DNA from: Alteriqipengyuania bathyomarina_B
Lineage (GTDB): Bacteria; Pseudomonadota; Alphaproteobacteria; Sphingomonadales; Sphingomonadaceae
Direction of reading: 5' to 3'
NCBI RefSeq assembly: GCF_038594605.1
Contig: NZ_JBCFZM010000001.1
Location: forward strand, 992,001-1,056,000
Length of the DNA stretch: 64,000 nucleotides
Shown: positions 16,897-25,886 of the stretch, one piece after another
Position numbering within the stretch: the first letter of the stretch is position 1
Layout: each line of letters begins with the position of its first letter
The notes under the pieces: model-generated
What the model was told of the DNA's origin: nothing
The model's database searches: none
The model's input: only the letters and a program-made list of their open reading frames with translations
Translations under genes and position numbers: made by a program

Positions 16897-17507
16897 GCGA
16901 TCTGGTCACCCGCCTCCAGACGATCTTCGACGAAGGGCACGGGGTCGAACTACCCGGCCTGCTGACCGATCGCGCCTTTGCCGATGCGAACTCCCGCCCC
17001 GCCGCCGTGCTGATCCCCGTCACCGATCGGCCCCAGAGCGCCGGGGGGCCCGGCGCGATCCTCACCCAGCGCCCGCAGGACATGCGCAATCATCCGGGCC
17101 AGGTCGCTTTCCCCGGCGGCAAGCTGGACGCTGGCGAGGATGCGGTCGAGGCGGCGCTGCGCGAGGCGCACGAGGAGCTGGCGCTCGATCCCTCGCATGT
17201 GCGGGTGATCGGCGCGACCGACCGCTATCATACCGGCACCGGCTTCGACGTGACTCCGGTACTCGGCGTCATTCCGCCCGACCTGCCCCTGGTGCCCAAT
17301 CCGGGTGAGGTCGAAAGCTGGTTCGAGGTGCCGTTGGCAATGCTATTCGACCGATCGAACTACACTGAGCAATACACGATGTGGAAAGGGGCCGAGCGCC
17401 GCTATTACGAGATGCATTACGAAGGCTACCGCATCTGGGGGGTCACCGCCGCGATCATCTTCAACCTTTCGCGGCGGCTGGAGATTACGGAGAGCTTCGG
17501 TGGCTGA
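16893..17507 (+). CDS. NUDIX CoA pyrophosphatase (NudL-like)
   Basis: 204 residues. NUDIX box GGKLDAGEDAVEAAL...REAHEEL follows the upstream LLTxRP...MRNHPGQVAFPGGK signature of the CoA-diphosphatase subfamily (here ILTQRPQDMRNHPGQVAFPGGK, about 57-76). It hydrolyses CoA and oxidised CoA. The GTG start at 16893 is fixed by the 4-nt overlap with the upstream gene. The 3' end overlaps the next gene by 8 nt. Confidence 0.9.
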   Translation: MSDLVTRLQTIFDEGHGVELPGLLTDRAFADANSRPAAVLIPVTDRPQSAGGPGAILTQRPQDMRNHPGQVAFPGGKLDAGEDAVEAALREAHEELALDPSHVRVIGATDRYHTGTGFDVTPVLGVIPPDLPLVPNPGEVESWFEVPLAMLFDRSNYTEQYTMWKGAERRYYEMHYEGYRIWGVTAAIIFNLSRRLEITESFGG

Positions 17508-18684
17508 GCGTTTGCCGCAGGTCGAATGGTCGCAGCGCGAAGACCTCGCCGCGCTAGTGGCGGCGCTGGGCGCGGAGAATATCCGCTGGGTCGGCGGCGC
17601 GGTGCGCGACACGCTGCTCGGGGCTACGGTCAAGGATATCGACGCGGCGACGCCCCTGCGGCCCGAAGCGGTGATCGAGGCGTGCAAGGCGGCCGGCATC
17701 CGGACCGTGCCGACAGGGATCGACCACGGCACGATCACCGTGCTGCTCGATGGTGGTTCGGTCGAAGTGACGACGCTGCGTCATGACGTCAGCACCGATG
17801 GCCGCCGCGCCACGATCGCCTTCGCAAGCGACTGGCGCGAGGATGCCGCGCGGCGCGATTTCACGATCAACGCGCTTTATGTCGACCCGGCAACGCTGGA
17901 ATTGTTCGATTATTTCGGCGGGCTGGCCGATCTGGAAGCACGGCGTGTCCGCTTCATCGGCGATGCCCGCCAGCGCATCCGCGAGGATCACCTGCGCATC
18001 CTGCGCTATTACCGCTTTCAGGCGCGCTTCGGCGCGGAGTTGGACGAGGCGGCTGAGGAAGCCTGCGCCGAACTCGCTCCGACCATGAAGGGCCTGAGCC
18101 GCGAGCGCGTCGCGATGGAACTGCTCGCGATCCTTGCGCTGCCCGATCCAACCCCCACGCTCGCCCGGATACGGGCCCGCGGGGTGTTGCCGGTCATTCT
18201 GCCCGAGGCTGGCACGGCACAGATTGCCGCGCTCGAACGGCTGATCGCGGCCGAGCGTGGGCACAGCGCCGAACCCAATGCTATCTATCGGCTTGCCGCG
18301 TTGCTGCCCGCCGTCGAAAGCATCGCCGAGAGCGTGGCCGCGCGCCTGCGCCTGTCGCGCAAGCAGCGCGATCTGCTCGCCTGTCTCGCAGAACGGCGCG
18401 CCGCCGACCATGTGGAGCCGAAGGCGCTGGCCTATCGCACGGGCCGCGACTGTGCGGTCGGGCGCCTGCTCCTGACCGGCGGCGACTTCGGGGCGCTGAG
18501 CGATTGGGAGATTCCCGAGCTGCCGCTAAAAGGCGGCGAAATCGTGCAGCATGGGGTTACCGGGGCCGAGGTTTCGCGCCTGCTCCGCAAAGTCGAAGCG
18601 CGCTGGGTTGCGGAGAATTTTCCACCCCGCGAGCGCGTCGTCATACTTCTCGCAGAAGAATTATCCGCCCGAACAAACTCTTAA
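17500..18684 (+). CDS. cca: CCA tRNA nucleotidyltransferase
   Basis: 394 residues. Class II tRNA nucleotidyltransferase/poly(A) polymerase fold: WVGGAVRDTLLG, metal-binding DID (KDIDAAT), RRDFTINALY and the DHLRILRYYRF RNA-binding start. It has no obvious HD phosphohydrolase domain. It completes or repairs the 3' CCA of tRNAs. The GTG at 17500 starts inside the NUDIX gene; a longer in-frame start would run 65 codons further through that gene and is rejected. Confidence 0.9.
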   Translation: MAERLPQVEWSQREDLAALVAALGAENIRWVGGAVRDTLLGATVKDIDAATPLRPEAVIEACKAAGIRTVPTGIDHGTITVLLDGGSVEVTTLRHDVSTDGRRATIAFASDWREDAARRDFTINALYVDPATLELFDYFGGLADLEARRVRFIGDARQRIREDHLRILRYYRFQARFGAELDEAAEEACAELAPTMKGLSRERVAMELLAILALPDPTPTLARIRARGVLPVILPEAGTAQIAALERLIAAERGHSAEPNAIYRLAALLPAVESIAESVAARLRLSRKQRDLLACLAERRAADHVEPKALAYRTGRDCAVGRLLLTGGDFGALSDWEIPELPLKGGEIVQHGVTGAEVSRLLRKVEARWVAENFPPRERVVILLAEELSARTNS

Positions 18685-18759
18685 GCTTACCTTCATGCGC
18701 AAGAATCTATTTCCCATGCATCGGATTTGGACGGTGTCCCATGATCGACCCTCAGGCGG

Positions 18760-18788
18760 TTGACATCATTTAGCCGTATTTTCATACC
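18760..18788 (+). promoter_or_regulatory. Candidate promoter of the secreted repeat protein
   Basis: TTGACA at 18760-18765, a 17-nt spacer, then CATACC at 18783-18788. If used, the mRNA would carry a long leader of about 130 nt with GC-rich inverted repeats (for example GGTCGCGACC at 18896-18905) before the ribosome-binding site AAAGGAG. Confidence 0.42.
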
Positions 18789-18924
18789 GACCGACCTCGC
18801 TCTACGCCTTTTTGGGCCGGAGGAACCGCCCAGTGCGGGACCGTCTGCGGGATTCAAAAGTTTTAAGGGGAAACCCCCCGTGCCGTGGCCGCGATGGTCG
18901 CGACCTTGAAAGGAGAACAACCTG

Positions 18925-19506
18925 ATGAAGTTCAAGACCGCCCTCGCCGCCGTTGCAGCCATGACGCTGACCGGCACTGCCTACGCCCAGGTCGGCCCCG
19001 AAGTCGGTGCGACCGTCTACGAAGCGCCCAACGGCGAAATCGGCGGCGTGATCGGCACAATCGAGACGATCGAAAACGACACCGTGCTCGTCGATGTCGA
19101 CGGGATGGACGCTCCGCTTCCGCTGGCCGCTTTCGGTGAAGGCCCCGACGGCCCCGTCATCGCGGCGACCAAGGCACAGATCGTCCAGATGCTCCAGCAG
19201 GCCCAGGCCCAGGCCACTGCGGCACGCGATACCGCGCTGGTTGCCGACGCGCCCGTGATGACCGCCAACAGCGTTCCGGTCGGTAAGATCGAGTCGGTCG
19301 ACGGTGACAACATCATCCTTGCCCTGCCCGAAGGCAGCGTCGCCCTCGTCCGCACCAATTTCACCGCCGATGCCAATGGCAGCCTGATGGTGCTCTACAC
19401 CAAGGCGCAGCTGCTTGCCGCGTTGAATGGTGAAGACATGCCCGAAGGCGAAGCGATGGCCGAAGGCGCTGCCGAAGGTGGCGAGATGGCCGCCGACGCC
19501 GAATAA
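18925..19506 (+). CDS. Secreted protein with internal duplication, unknown function
   Basis: 193 residues. Signal peptide (MKFKTALAAVAAMTLTGTAYA, cleavage before QVGP). Two related modules follow: one at about 34-90 (GGVIGTIETIENDTVLVDVDG...AATKAQIVQML) and one at about 112-165 (VPVGKIESVDGDNIILALPEG...LYTKAQLLAAL). Each has a small beta-barrel-like part, reminiscent of PRC-barrel proteins, and ends in a T-K-A-Q-hydrophobic helix. The tail from about 168 is acidic (E-G-E-A-M-A-E repeats). The duplication is directly visible; the PRC-barrel link is inference. An AAAGGAG lies upstream of the ATG. Confidence 0.75.
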   Translation: MKFKTALAAVAAMTLTGTAYAQVGPEVGATVYEAPNGEIGGVIGTIETIENDTVLVDVDGMDAPLPLAAFGEGPDGPVIAATKAQIVQMLQQAQAQATAARDTALVADAPVMTANSVPVGKIESVDGDNIILALPEGSVALVRTNFTADANGSLMVLYTKAQLLAALNGEDMPEGEAMAEGAAEGGEMAADAE

Positions 19507-19554
19507 TCCGAACACGGCTTACCCTCGGAGCCACCAGCTTTGAGGGTCGCAAGG

Positions 19555-19595
19555 GGCGGGTCGCATGCCGAAAGGTGTGCGGCCCGCCTTTTTTG
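19555..19595 (+). terminator. Rho-independent terminator
   Basis: An 11-bp stem with one G-U pair (GGCGGGTCGCA 19555-19565, TGCGGCCCGCC 19578-19588) and a TTTTTT tail. It ends the secreted repeat protein gene, before the convergent parC. Confidence 0.85.
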
Positions 19596-19644
19596 TCGGG
19601 GCCCGTGTCACCCCGCCTGGAGAGCCGGGGAGGCGGGTTAGCGA

Positions 19645-21942
19645 TCAATCGAAGCGGTTATCCCGCGGGAAACCCTGCGGCGGCATTCGGCCCATCCCGC
19701 CGCGCGCGACCTTCCATTGCCACATCTCGGATTCGGTCCGCGTACGCTCGCCCGATCCGCCCATCTGCCAGCTGAGACCGTCCTCCAGCCGGAAAGTGGT
19801 AACGTCGGACATCCCGCCATCCTTGTAGCGTTGCAGCTGGACGCCTTGCCCGCGCTGCATCTCGGGCATTTCCTCGAGGTTGAAGACCACCAGCTTGCGG
19901 TTGTCGCCTACGACCGCGACATGATCGTGGCCCTCGCCGATACGCGCAGCCTTGGCCATCTTCGCATCGCCCTTGAGGTTCATGACCGCGCGGCCCTTGC
20001 GCGTTTCGGCCAGCAGATCGTCGCTCTTGACGACGAAGCCCTTGCCCGGCGTGCTCGCCAGCAGCAGCCGTTCGCTTGGGCGGTGCGCCCATGCCGCGAC
20101 GATATGCGCCGCGTTGTCGATATCGAGCATCGTGCGCACCGGCTCGCCGAAACCGCGCGCGCCGGGCAGCTTGTCCGCACCCATGGTGAAGAAGCGCCCG
20201 TCGTCGGTGGCAATCAGCAGCTTGTCGGTCGTTTGCGCGTGGAAGACGAAAGCAAGCTCGTCGCCTTCCTTGAACTTCCAGTCCTGCGTCAGGTCGACAT
20301 GGCCTTTCGCCGCACGGATCCAGCCGCGTGCCGACAGGATCACCGTGATCGGCTCCTTCTCGATCATCGCGTCCATGCTGAATTCGACCGTCGGCTCGGC
20401 CTCGGCGATAGTCGTGCGGCGCGCGCCCAGCGCGGTATCCTTGCCATATTCCTTGCGCAGCGCGGTCAGGTCGCGCTTCAGGCGCGTGCGCTGGCGGGCG
20501 GGACTATCGAGCAGCTTGTTCAGCTCGTCCTGCTCCTTCAGCAGTTCGTCCTTCTCCTGCCGCAGCTGCATTTCCTCCAGCTTGCGCAAAGACCGCAGCC
20601 GCATGTTGAGGATGGCCTCGGTCTGCCGGTCGGTCAGGCCGAATTCGGCCATCATCACCGGCTTGGGCTCATCCTCGGTCCGGATGATCTCGATCACCCG
20701 GTCGAGATTGAGGAAGGCGATGATGTAGCCTTCGAGCAGTTCCAGCCGGTCCGCGATCTTCGCCAGCCGGTGGCGGCTGCGGCGCTGCAGGATATCGATC
20801 TGGCTGGCGATCCAGTTCTGCAGCAGCTCCTTGAGGCCCATCACCAACGGCGTGCGCGTTGCGTCGAGCACATTCATGTTGAGGCCGAAGCGCGTTTCGA
20901 GGTCGGTCAGGCGGTAGAGCGATTCCTTCAGCAGCTCGGGGTCGACATTGCGGCTCCGCGGAACCAGCACGATGCGGATCTGCTCGTCGCTCTCGTCGCG
21001 CACGTCCTCGAGGATCGGCACCTTCTTGTCCGCGATCACCTGCGCGATCTGCTCGATCAGCTTGCCCTTGGGCACCTGGTACGGGATTTCGCTGATGACG
21101 AGCTGCCACTGCCCGCCACCCAGCCGCTCGATCCCCGCCTCGCGATCGGCTTCGGCCTCCGCCTCGGCGGCATGGAAGCGCGCGCGGATGCGGAAGCTTC
21201 CGCGCCCGGTTTCGTAGGCGTTGGAGATCGTTTCCGCACTGTCGACGATCAGGCCACCGGTGGCGAGGTCCGGGCCCTGCATCAGCTGCATCAGCTCGGA
21301 ATGCTCGGCCGCCGGGTTCTCGATCAGCGCGAGCGTCGCGTCGATCACCTCGTCCACATTGTGACTCGGGATATTGGTCGCCATGCCCACCGCGATCCCG
21401 CTGGCCCCGTTGGCGAGCAGGTTGGGGAACAGCCCGGGGAAGACGAGCGGCTCTTCTTCCTCGTTGTTGTAGGTGGGAACGAAATCGACCGTGCCTTCGT
21501 CGAGCCCCGCCATGAGCGACATCGCGGTCTTGGTCAGCCGCGCTTCGGTGTATCGCGCGGCGGCCGCGTTATCGCCGTCGATATTGCCGAAGTTGCCCTG
21601 CCCCTCGACCAGCGGATATCGCAGCGCGAAGGGCTGCGCGAGTCGGACCATCGCGTCGTACACCGCCGTATCGCCATGCGGGTGGTACTTGCCCAGCACC
21701 TCGCCGACCACGCGGGCGGACTTCTTGTACGCAGTGTCGGGCCCAAGACGCAGCTGACGCATCGCCCACAGCAGACGGCGGTGGACCGGCTTCAGCCCGT
21801 CGCGAAGGTCGGGCAGCGAGCGCGCGGTGATCGTGGACAGCGCATAGACGAGATAGCGCTCTGACAGCGCGGTCTCGAACGGCGCATCGACGATTGCAGC
21901 GGGGGAATCGGGCTCCGCGGGGCCCTGATCTTTGGAAGCCAT
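19645..21942 (-). CDS. parC: DNA topoisomerase IV subunit A
   Basis: 765 residues. Type IIA topoisomerase breakage-reunion subunit that decatenates daughter chromosomes with ParE. The active-site Tyr lies in AAAARYTEARL and the quinolone-determining region reads GKYHPHGDTAVYDAMVRLAQ, so Thr and Asp occupy the positions of E. coli ParC Ser80 and Glu84. A GyrA-like coiled-coil region is followed by a short C-terminal beta-propeller part rather than a full GyrA box, which supports ParC over GyrA. Confidence 0.93.
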   Translation of the reverse strand: MASKDQGPAEPDSPAAIVDAPFETALSERYLVYALSTITARSLPDLRDGLKPVHRRLLWAMRQLRLGPDTAYKKSARVVGEVLGKYHPHGDTAVYDAMVRLAQPFALRYPLVEGQGNFGNIDGDNAAAARYTEARLTKTAMSLMAGLDEGTVDFVPTYNNEEEEPLVFPGLFPNLLANGASGIAVGMATNIPSHNVDEVIDATLALIENPAAEHSELMQLMQGPDLATGGLIVDSAETISNAYETGRGSFRIRARFHAAEAEAEADREAGIERLGGGQWQLVISEIPYQVPKGKLIEQIAQVIADKKVPILEDVRDESDEQIRIVLVPRSRNVDPELLKESLYRLTDLETRFGLNMNVLDATRTPLVMGLKELLQNWIASQIDILQRRSRHRLAKIADRLELLEGYIIAFLNLDRVIEIIRTEDEPKPVMMAEFGLTDRQTEAILNMRLRSLRKLEEMQLRQEKDELLKEQDELNKLLDSPARQRTRLKRDLTALRKEYGKDTALGARRTTIAEAEPTVEFSMDAMIEKEPITVILSARGWIRAAKGHVDLTQDWKFKEGDELAFVFHAQTTDKLLIATDDGRFFTMGADKLPGARGFGEPVRTMLDIDNAAHIVAAWAHRPSERLLLASTPGKGFVVKSDDLLAETRKGRAVMNLKGDAKMAKAARIGEGHDHVAVVGDNRKLVVFNLEEMPEMQRGQGVQLQRYKDGGMSDVTTFRLEDGLSWQMGGSGERTRTESEMWQWKVARGGMGRMPPQGFPRDNRFD

Positions 21943-22046
21943 CGGCTCGCCCTACCACCGGCTCGCCTTGGCCAACAGCACGGAACGACAAGCTTTCCCC
22001 GCCCGTTTAACACGTGAAACCGCATTTGATACGAAAGGACTTCATC

Positions 22047-22592
22047 ATGGCCAAACGCGTTATGATTCTCGCCACGAACGGCTTCGAGCAATCGGAGCTG
22101 TTCGACCCCAAGAAGAACCTCGAAGACGCAGGCATCGAAACCGAAGTTGTCAGCCTCGAATCGGGTGAAATCAAGGCTTGGGACAAGGATGACTGGGGCA
22201 AGACGGTCAAGGTCGACAAGACCGTGGACGACGTCGCCAATTGCGAAGGCTACGATGCCCTCCTCCTGCCCGGCGGCCAGATCAACCCCGACCTGCTGCG
22301 CGTCAACGACCGCGCCGTCGCGATCGTCCGCGAATTCAACGCTGCGGGCAAGCCGATCGCCGCGATCTGCCACGCTCCGTGGCTGCTGATCGAAGCCGAT
22401 CTGGTGAAGGGCAAGACGCTGACCAGCTACCACTCGATCCGCACCGACATGAAGAATGCTGGCGCGAATGTGGTCGATCAGGAAGTGGCCGAAGACGGCA
22501 ACCTGATCACCAGCCGCAATCCGGACGACATTCCCGCCTTCTCGGAACGCCTGATCAGCCGCGTGCTGGAGAAGGTCCCCGAAAACGCCTAA
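22047..22592 (+). CDS. DJ-1/PfpI family protein (type 1 glutamine amidotransferase-like)
   Basis: 181 residues. Starts MAKRVMILATNGFEQSELFDP; the nucleophile elbow is AICHAPW (Cys and His adjacent), with the acidic Glu (FEQSE) that activates Cys in this family. Related proteins act as protein/nucleotide deglycases, proteases or chaperones under stress; the specific role is not resolved. AAAGGA sits upstream of ATG 22047. Confidence 0.88.
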   Translation: MAKRVMILATNGFEQSELFDPKKNLEDAGIETEVVSLESGEIKAWDKDDWGKTVKVDKTVDDVANCEGYDALLLPGGQINPDLLRVNDRAVAIVREFNAAGKPIAAICHAPWLLIEADLVKGKTLTSYHSIRTDMKNAGANVVDQEVAEDGNLITSRNPDDIPAFSERLISRVLEKVPENA

Positions 22593-22615
22593 CCGCGTGA
22601 AGAAACGACATTGGT

Positions 22616-22649
22616 GAAGGCCCGGTCACAGCGATGTGAACGGGCCTTC
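22616..22649 (+). terminator. Probable terminator hairpin
   Basis: GAAGGCCCG (22616-22624) pairs with CGGGCCTTC (22641-22649), and the inner TCACA/TGTGA extends the stem. There is no long T tract, so termination may be weaker or factor-dependent. Confidence 0.55.
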
Positions 22650-22707
22650 GCATGTCTGGGCCGGACCTGTTGCGGACCCAAGCGCAGGGGCCGCGCATTG
22701 GTCGGTC

Positions 22708-24408
22708 ATGATCGACACCCGGCTTGCGACCCTCTTTACCTTCGTCCTCCTCCTTGTCGGGGGCGCGAGCGCCCCTCTTTTTGCGCAGGATGGTCGACAG
22801 GTCGAACAGGGCAGTTCGTCAACGGTCTATGAGGTCGAAAGCCTGAACAATGGCGCGGGGCAAGAGCCGCCGCGCCTGTTCCTCGATACCCCGATGGGCC
22901 TGATCGAAAGCTTCATGGTCGCAGGCGACCAAGAGGACTGGACCCGCGCGAGCGCCGCACTCGACTATACCAATATCGAGCGGAGCGTCGCCGAAATCCC
23001 GCGCGAGGAACTCGCCGCGCAGCTCTATCACCTGATGAGTCACACGGTCGCGATCGATTGGGCACAGCTGCCCGACCGGCCCGATGCGGTGGATATCAAT
23101 GCGAGCAGCAAGAACCCCATGGCCGGCGTATCGCGCCGCTCGCTCACTATCGCGATGCTCGAACTGGGCAGCCGGCGCGTGCCGATCCGCCTCGCCCGGG
23201 TGCAGGAGCCGGGGGGAGAGCCCGTCTGGGTCTTCAGCCGACAGACGGTCGCGAACGTCCCCGCCCTCTACGACGAATACGGCCCGACCGGGTTCGAAAA
23301 GATGCTGCCCGCCCCCTTGCGCGAACAAGCGGCATGGACGCTCGCCTGGTGGGAGTTGATCGTACTGCCGCTGGTGCTGATCGTCGCGGCTCTGGCGGGT
23401 CTGCTGACCTATCTCGCCATTCGCCGTCTGCGCGAACGCTACGACACCGATACCAAGATCGGCGGCGTGTTGCAGGCGGTCCACCTGCCCGTCACGCTGC
23501 TCGCCTTTGCGGGTACCTTTGGCCTCGTGCGCAACAGCGTGCTGCGCCTGTCGGGTCCGGCCAAGGACCTGCTCGACCCGTTCCAGCTGATCCTCGTCAT
23601 CGCCGCCATTCTCGGCATCGCGCTCGCCGCAATCGAAGCGCTGTTCGAGTTCGCCACCAACCGCCGGACCGACGAGCTGGAGGCGCCGGGCAACCACGAA
23701 GACCGCAATTTCTACACCAAGATGAGCGCGATCCGCCGCATCGTGACAGCGCTACTATTGCTAGCGGCGGTCGGCTTCCTGCTGGTGGCGAGCAATATTG
23801 CCGACACGCTCGGCTTCTCGATCCTCGCCTCGGCGGGCGTGCTCGGCCTCGTGCTCGCCTTTGCCGCACGCAAGGTGCTGGGCGACATCATGGCGAGCGT
23901 GCAGATCGCCTTCGCCCAGACCGCGCGGATCGGCGATGCCGTCCAGTTCGAAGGTCAGTGGTGCTTCGTCGAGAAGATCGGCTTTACCCACCTGCGCCTG
24001 CGCACGTGGGACGAGCGCCGCGTCATCGCCCCGGTCAGCACCTTCACCGGCGAAAGCTTCGAGAACTGGACCAAGCAGGACGCCAGCATGATGACGCATG
24101 TCGAGCTGCAGTTGGACAACCGCGCCGATGTCGACGCCCTGCGCGAGGAATTCTGCAAATTCGCGAACCAGGACGAGGACGTCGTCGATCCCGAAGATGC
24201 GGTGTGCGAAGTCGTCGCGCAGGATGCCCGGTCGAAAACCGTACGCTTCATGGCGCGGGCCGCCGATCCCAAGACCGGGTGGTCGATGCACTGCCGGGTG
24301 CGCGAACACATGCTCGACTTTGCGGCGCGACTCGATGCGACCGCCGAGCCCCTGCCAGTCTATTTCGCGCGCGAACGCGAGGTGACCCTCGAAGGTTCTG
24401 CCGAATAG
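22708..24408 (+). CDS. MscS-family mechanosensitive ion channel
   Basis: 566 residues. Signal peptide (about 1-28), a periplasmic region of about 190 residues, then several membrane helices from about 210 to 400 and the MscS pore segment (ILASAGVLGLVLAFAARKVLGDIMASVQIAFAQ, about 380-412). The beta domain follows (RIGDAVQFEGQWCFVEKIGFTHLRLRTWDERRVIAPVSTF). It releases solutes on hypo-osmotic shock. The large periplasmic N-terminal part distinguishes it from minimal E. coli MscS. Upstream in-frame starts exist, but 22708 gives the signal sequence. Confidence 0.9.
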   Translation: MIDTRLATLFTFVLLLVGGASAPLFAQDGRQVEQGSSSTVYEVESLNNGAGQEPPRLFLDTPMGLIESFMVAGDQEDWTRASAALDYTNIERSVAEIPREELAAQLYHLMSHTVAIDWAQLPDRPDAVDINASSKNPMAGVSRRSLTIAMLELGSRRVPIRLARVQEPGGEPVWVFSRQTVANVPALYDEYGPTGFEKMLPAPLREQAAWTLAWWELIVLPLVLIVAALAGLLTYLAIRRLRERYDTDTKIGGVLQAVHLPVTLLAFAGTFGLVRNSVLRLSGPAKDLLDPFQLILVIAAILGIALAAIEALFEFATNRRTDELEAPGNHEDRNFYTKMSAIRRIVTALLLLAAVGFLLVASNIADTLGFSILASAGVLGLVLAFAARKVLGDIMASVQIAFAQTARIGDAVQFEGQWCFVEKIGFTHLRLRTWDERRVIAPVSTFTGESFENWTKQDASMMTHVELQLDNRADVDALREEFCKFANQDEDVVDPEDAVCEVVAQDARSKTVRFMARAADPKTGWSMHCRVREHMLDFAARLDATAEPLPVYFAREREVTLEGSAE

Positions 24409-24498
24409 GCCGCTCGCGCCTCGTCGCCTCAGAGAACGAAATCGCCGAGCAAGTTCAAAGCCTTGCCACAAATGCGGCAGGGAAGGCCCAATTGTGTC

Positions 24499-24527
24499 TT
24501 GACCATGTCTTAATTGCGGCGCAATTA
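24499..24527 (+). promoter_or_regulatory. Promoter-operator candidate upstream of DUF4349 lipoprotein gene
   Basis: TTGACC at 24499-24504 is followed after 17 nt by CAATTA. The perfect inverted repeat TAATTGC-GGC-GCAATTA (24511-24527) overlaps the putative -10, a typical place for a repressor site. Confidence 0.42.
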
Positions 24528-24557
24528 TGGCGATATCAAGGCATAAAGGAGGCAACT

Positions 24558-25466
24558 ATGAGGCGTGCTTTTCGGAAACCCCTGATTTTGTGTGCGGCGC
24601 TGCCGCTGGCGGCAGTCGCGGCGTGCAGCGATGCGTCCTATGAGACCGAGGAGGCGGCAGTGGTCGACGCGGCCTCCGACTATGAAGGCGACGCGATGAT
24701 GGCGGAGGAAACCGCCGAGGCCGTCGCCGATCCAGCCGCGGGCCCCGATGCAAGCCTGCCGCAACTCGGCGCGCTCGAAGTCAGCCTGCCAAAGCTCGCC
24801 TATGTCTACGATTTCGCGTTCCGCATGCCGGGCGAGGATATCGGCACGCTCCAGCGGCGCCATGCGGACCTGTGCGAACAGCAGGGCCCGACGAGTTGCC
24901 AGATCGTGGGGATGAGCAAATCGGGCGAGGAGGCAGACGAGGTGACGGGCGAACTGCAACTCGCCGTCGCCACCCGCCATGCCCGCGCCTTCGGTGCGCT
25001 GCTCGAAAAAGAAGCGGGCGATATTGGCGCGGAGCAGATCTCGGCAGAGATTTCCGCCGAAGAGTTGTCCAAGCAGATCGTCGACACCCAGGCGCAGCTG
25101 CGCGCCCGCACCGAGCTGCGCGACCGGCTGATGGAGGTGCTGCGCACCCGCAAGGGCAGCGTGAGCGAGCTGGTCCAGGCCGAACGCAGCGTCGCGCAGG
25201 TCAATCAGGAGATCGACCAGGCGCGCAGTTGGCTGAGCGAAATGCAAGGCCGCGTCGCCTTCAGCAAGGTGACGGTTCGCTACGAAACCGGGCAGCCGGT
25301 AACCAGCGACTTCCTGAAGCCGGTTCAGCGCGCGCTCGGCTCGCTCGGAGGGATCTTCGGCTGGACCCTCGCCGTGCTGATCGTGCTGGGCGCCATCGCA
25401 CTGCCGGTGGGCGCGGTGGTCTGGGCGGCGCGCAAGCTCGGCTGGGTCGGCAGCCCGGCTACCTAG
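24558..25466 (+). CDS. DUF4349 domain lipoprotein
   Basis: 302 residues. Lipoprotein signal with lipobox AAVAAC (Cys about residue 21), an acidic linker, then the DUF4349 domain from about 85: YDFAFRMPGEDIGTL, a coiled coil at about 170-225 (SKQIVDTQAQLRARTELRDRL...QINQEID-like), a beta segment (GRVAFSKVTVRYE) and a C-terminal membrane helix at about 265-290. The function is unknown; the architecture suggests an envelope-anchored protein spanning back to the inner membrane. A perfect AAAGGAGG lies 5 nt upstream. Confidence 0.85.
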   Translation: MRRAFRKPLILCAALPLAAVAACSDASYETEEAAVVDAASDYEGDAMMAEETAEAVADPAAGPDASLPQLGALEVSLPKLAYVYDFAFRMPGEDIGTLQRRHADLCEQQGPTSCQIVGMSKSGEEADEVTGELQLAVATRHARAFGALLEKEAGDIGAEQISAEISAEELSKQIVDTQAQLRARTELRDRLMEVLRTRKGSVSELVQAERSVAQVNQEIDQARSWLSEMQGRVAFSKVTVRYETGQPVTSDFLKPVQRALGSLGGIFGWTLAVLIVLGAIALPVGAVVWAARKLGWVGSPAT

Positions 25467-25514
25467 CGGCCCTTGTTGGTTGGCGGGTCGTCTTTCTCCC
25501 GGACGGCCCGCCGC

Positions 25515-25550
25515 GGAGGGGCATCTGCACGGGCGGGCGGAGGCCCCTCC
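25515..25550. terminator. GC-rich hairpin between convergent genes
   Basis: GGAGGGGC (25515-25522) and GCCCCTCC (25543-25550) form a stem between the convergent DUF4349 and ferredoxin genes. There is no T tract. Confidence 0.42.
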
Positions 25551-25556
25551 ACCCCG

Positions 25557-25886
25557 TTACCCCCGGCTCATATCATGCGCATCGGCGGGGATGGCGACTT
25601 CCAGCCCGTCGAGCGCGTCGGTGAGGGTAATCTGGCACGACAGGCGGCTGGTCGGCCGCACGCCATAGGCGAGGTCGAGCATGTCTTCCTCGTCCTCGCT
25701 CGCCTCGGGCAGCCGAGCGAACCATTCCTTGGCGACGAGCACGTGGCAGGTGGAGCAGGCCATCTGCCCCTCGCACGTGCCCTCCAGCGGCATCCCCGCC
25801 GCCTGCCCTACACGCAGCAGCACGTCGCCGGGCTCTGCGTCCGTCTCGACCCGTTGGCCGTCCGATTTGATGAAGGTGACTTTCAT
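25557..25886 (-). CDS. [2Fe-2S] ferredoxin
   Basis: 109 residues. Adrenodoxin/ISC-type plant-like ferredoxin fold: cluster ligands in GTCEGQMACSTCHV (C-x5-C-x2-C) and a fourth Cys in RLSCQI. These donate electrons, often to Fe-S assembly or P450 systems. It overlaps the upstream cysteine desulfurase by 4 nt (ATGA), which favours a role in Fe-S cluster biogenesis. Confidence 0.9.
   Translation of the reverse strand: MKVTFIKSDGQRVETDAEPGDVLLRVGQAAGMPLEGTCEGQMACSTCHVLVAKEWFARLPEASEDEEDMLDLAYGVRPTSRLSCQITLTDALDGLEVAIPADAHDMSRG

Noticed and set aside
21640..21710. Thr and Asp at the ParC quinolone-determining positions as a resistance mutation
   Set aside because: These residues vary naturally between bacterial groups; without close relatives for comparison they cannot be called resistance changes.
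23058..24557. Open frame in a second frame of the MscS channel gene running into the DUF4349 gene
   Set aside because: It is very rich in Arg/Ala/Gly/Pro and lacks domain features. The genuine part begins at ATG 24558 behind a perfect ribosome-binding site.
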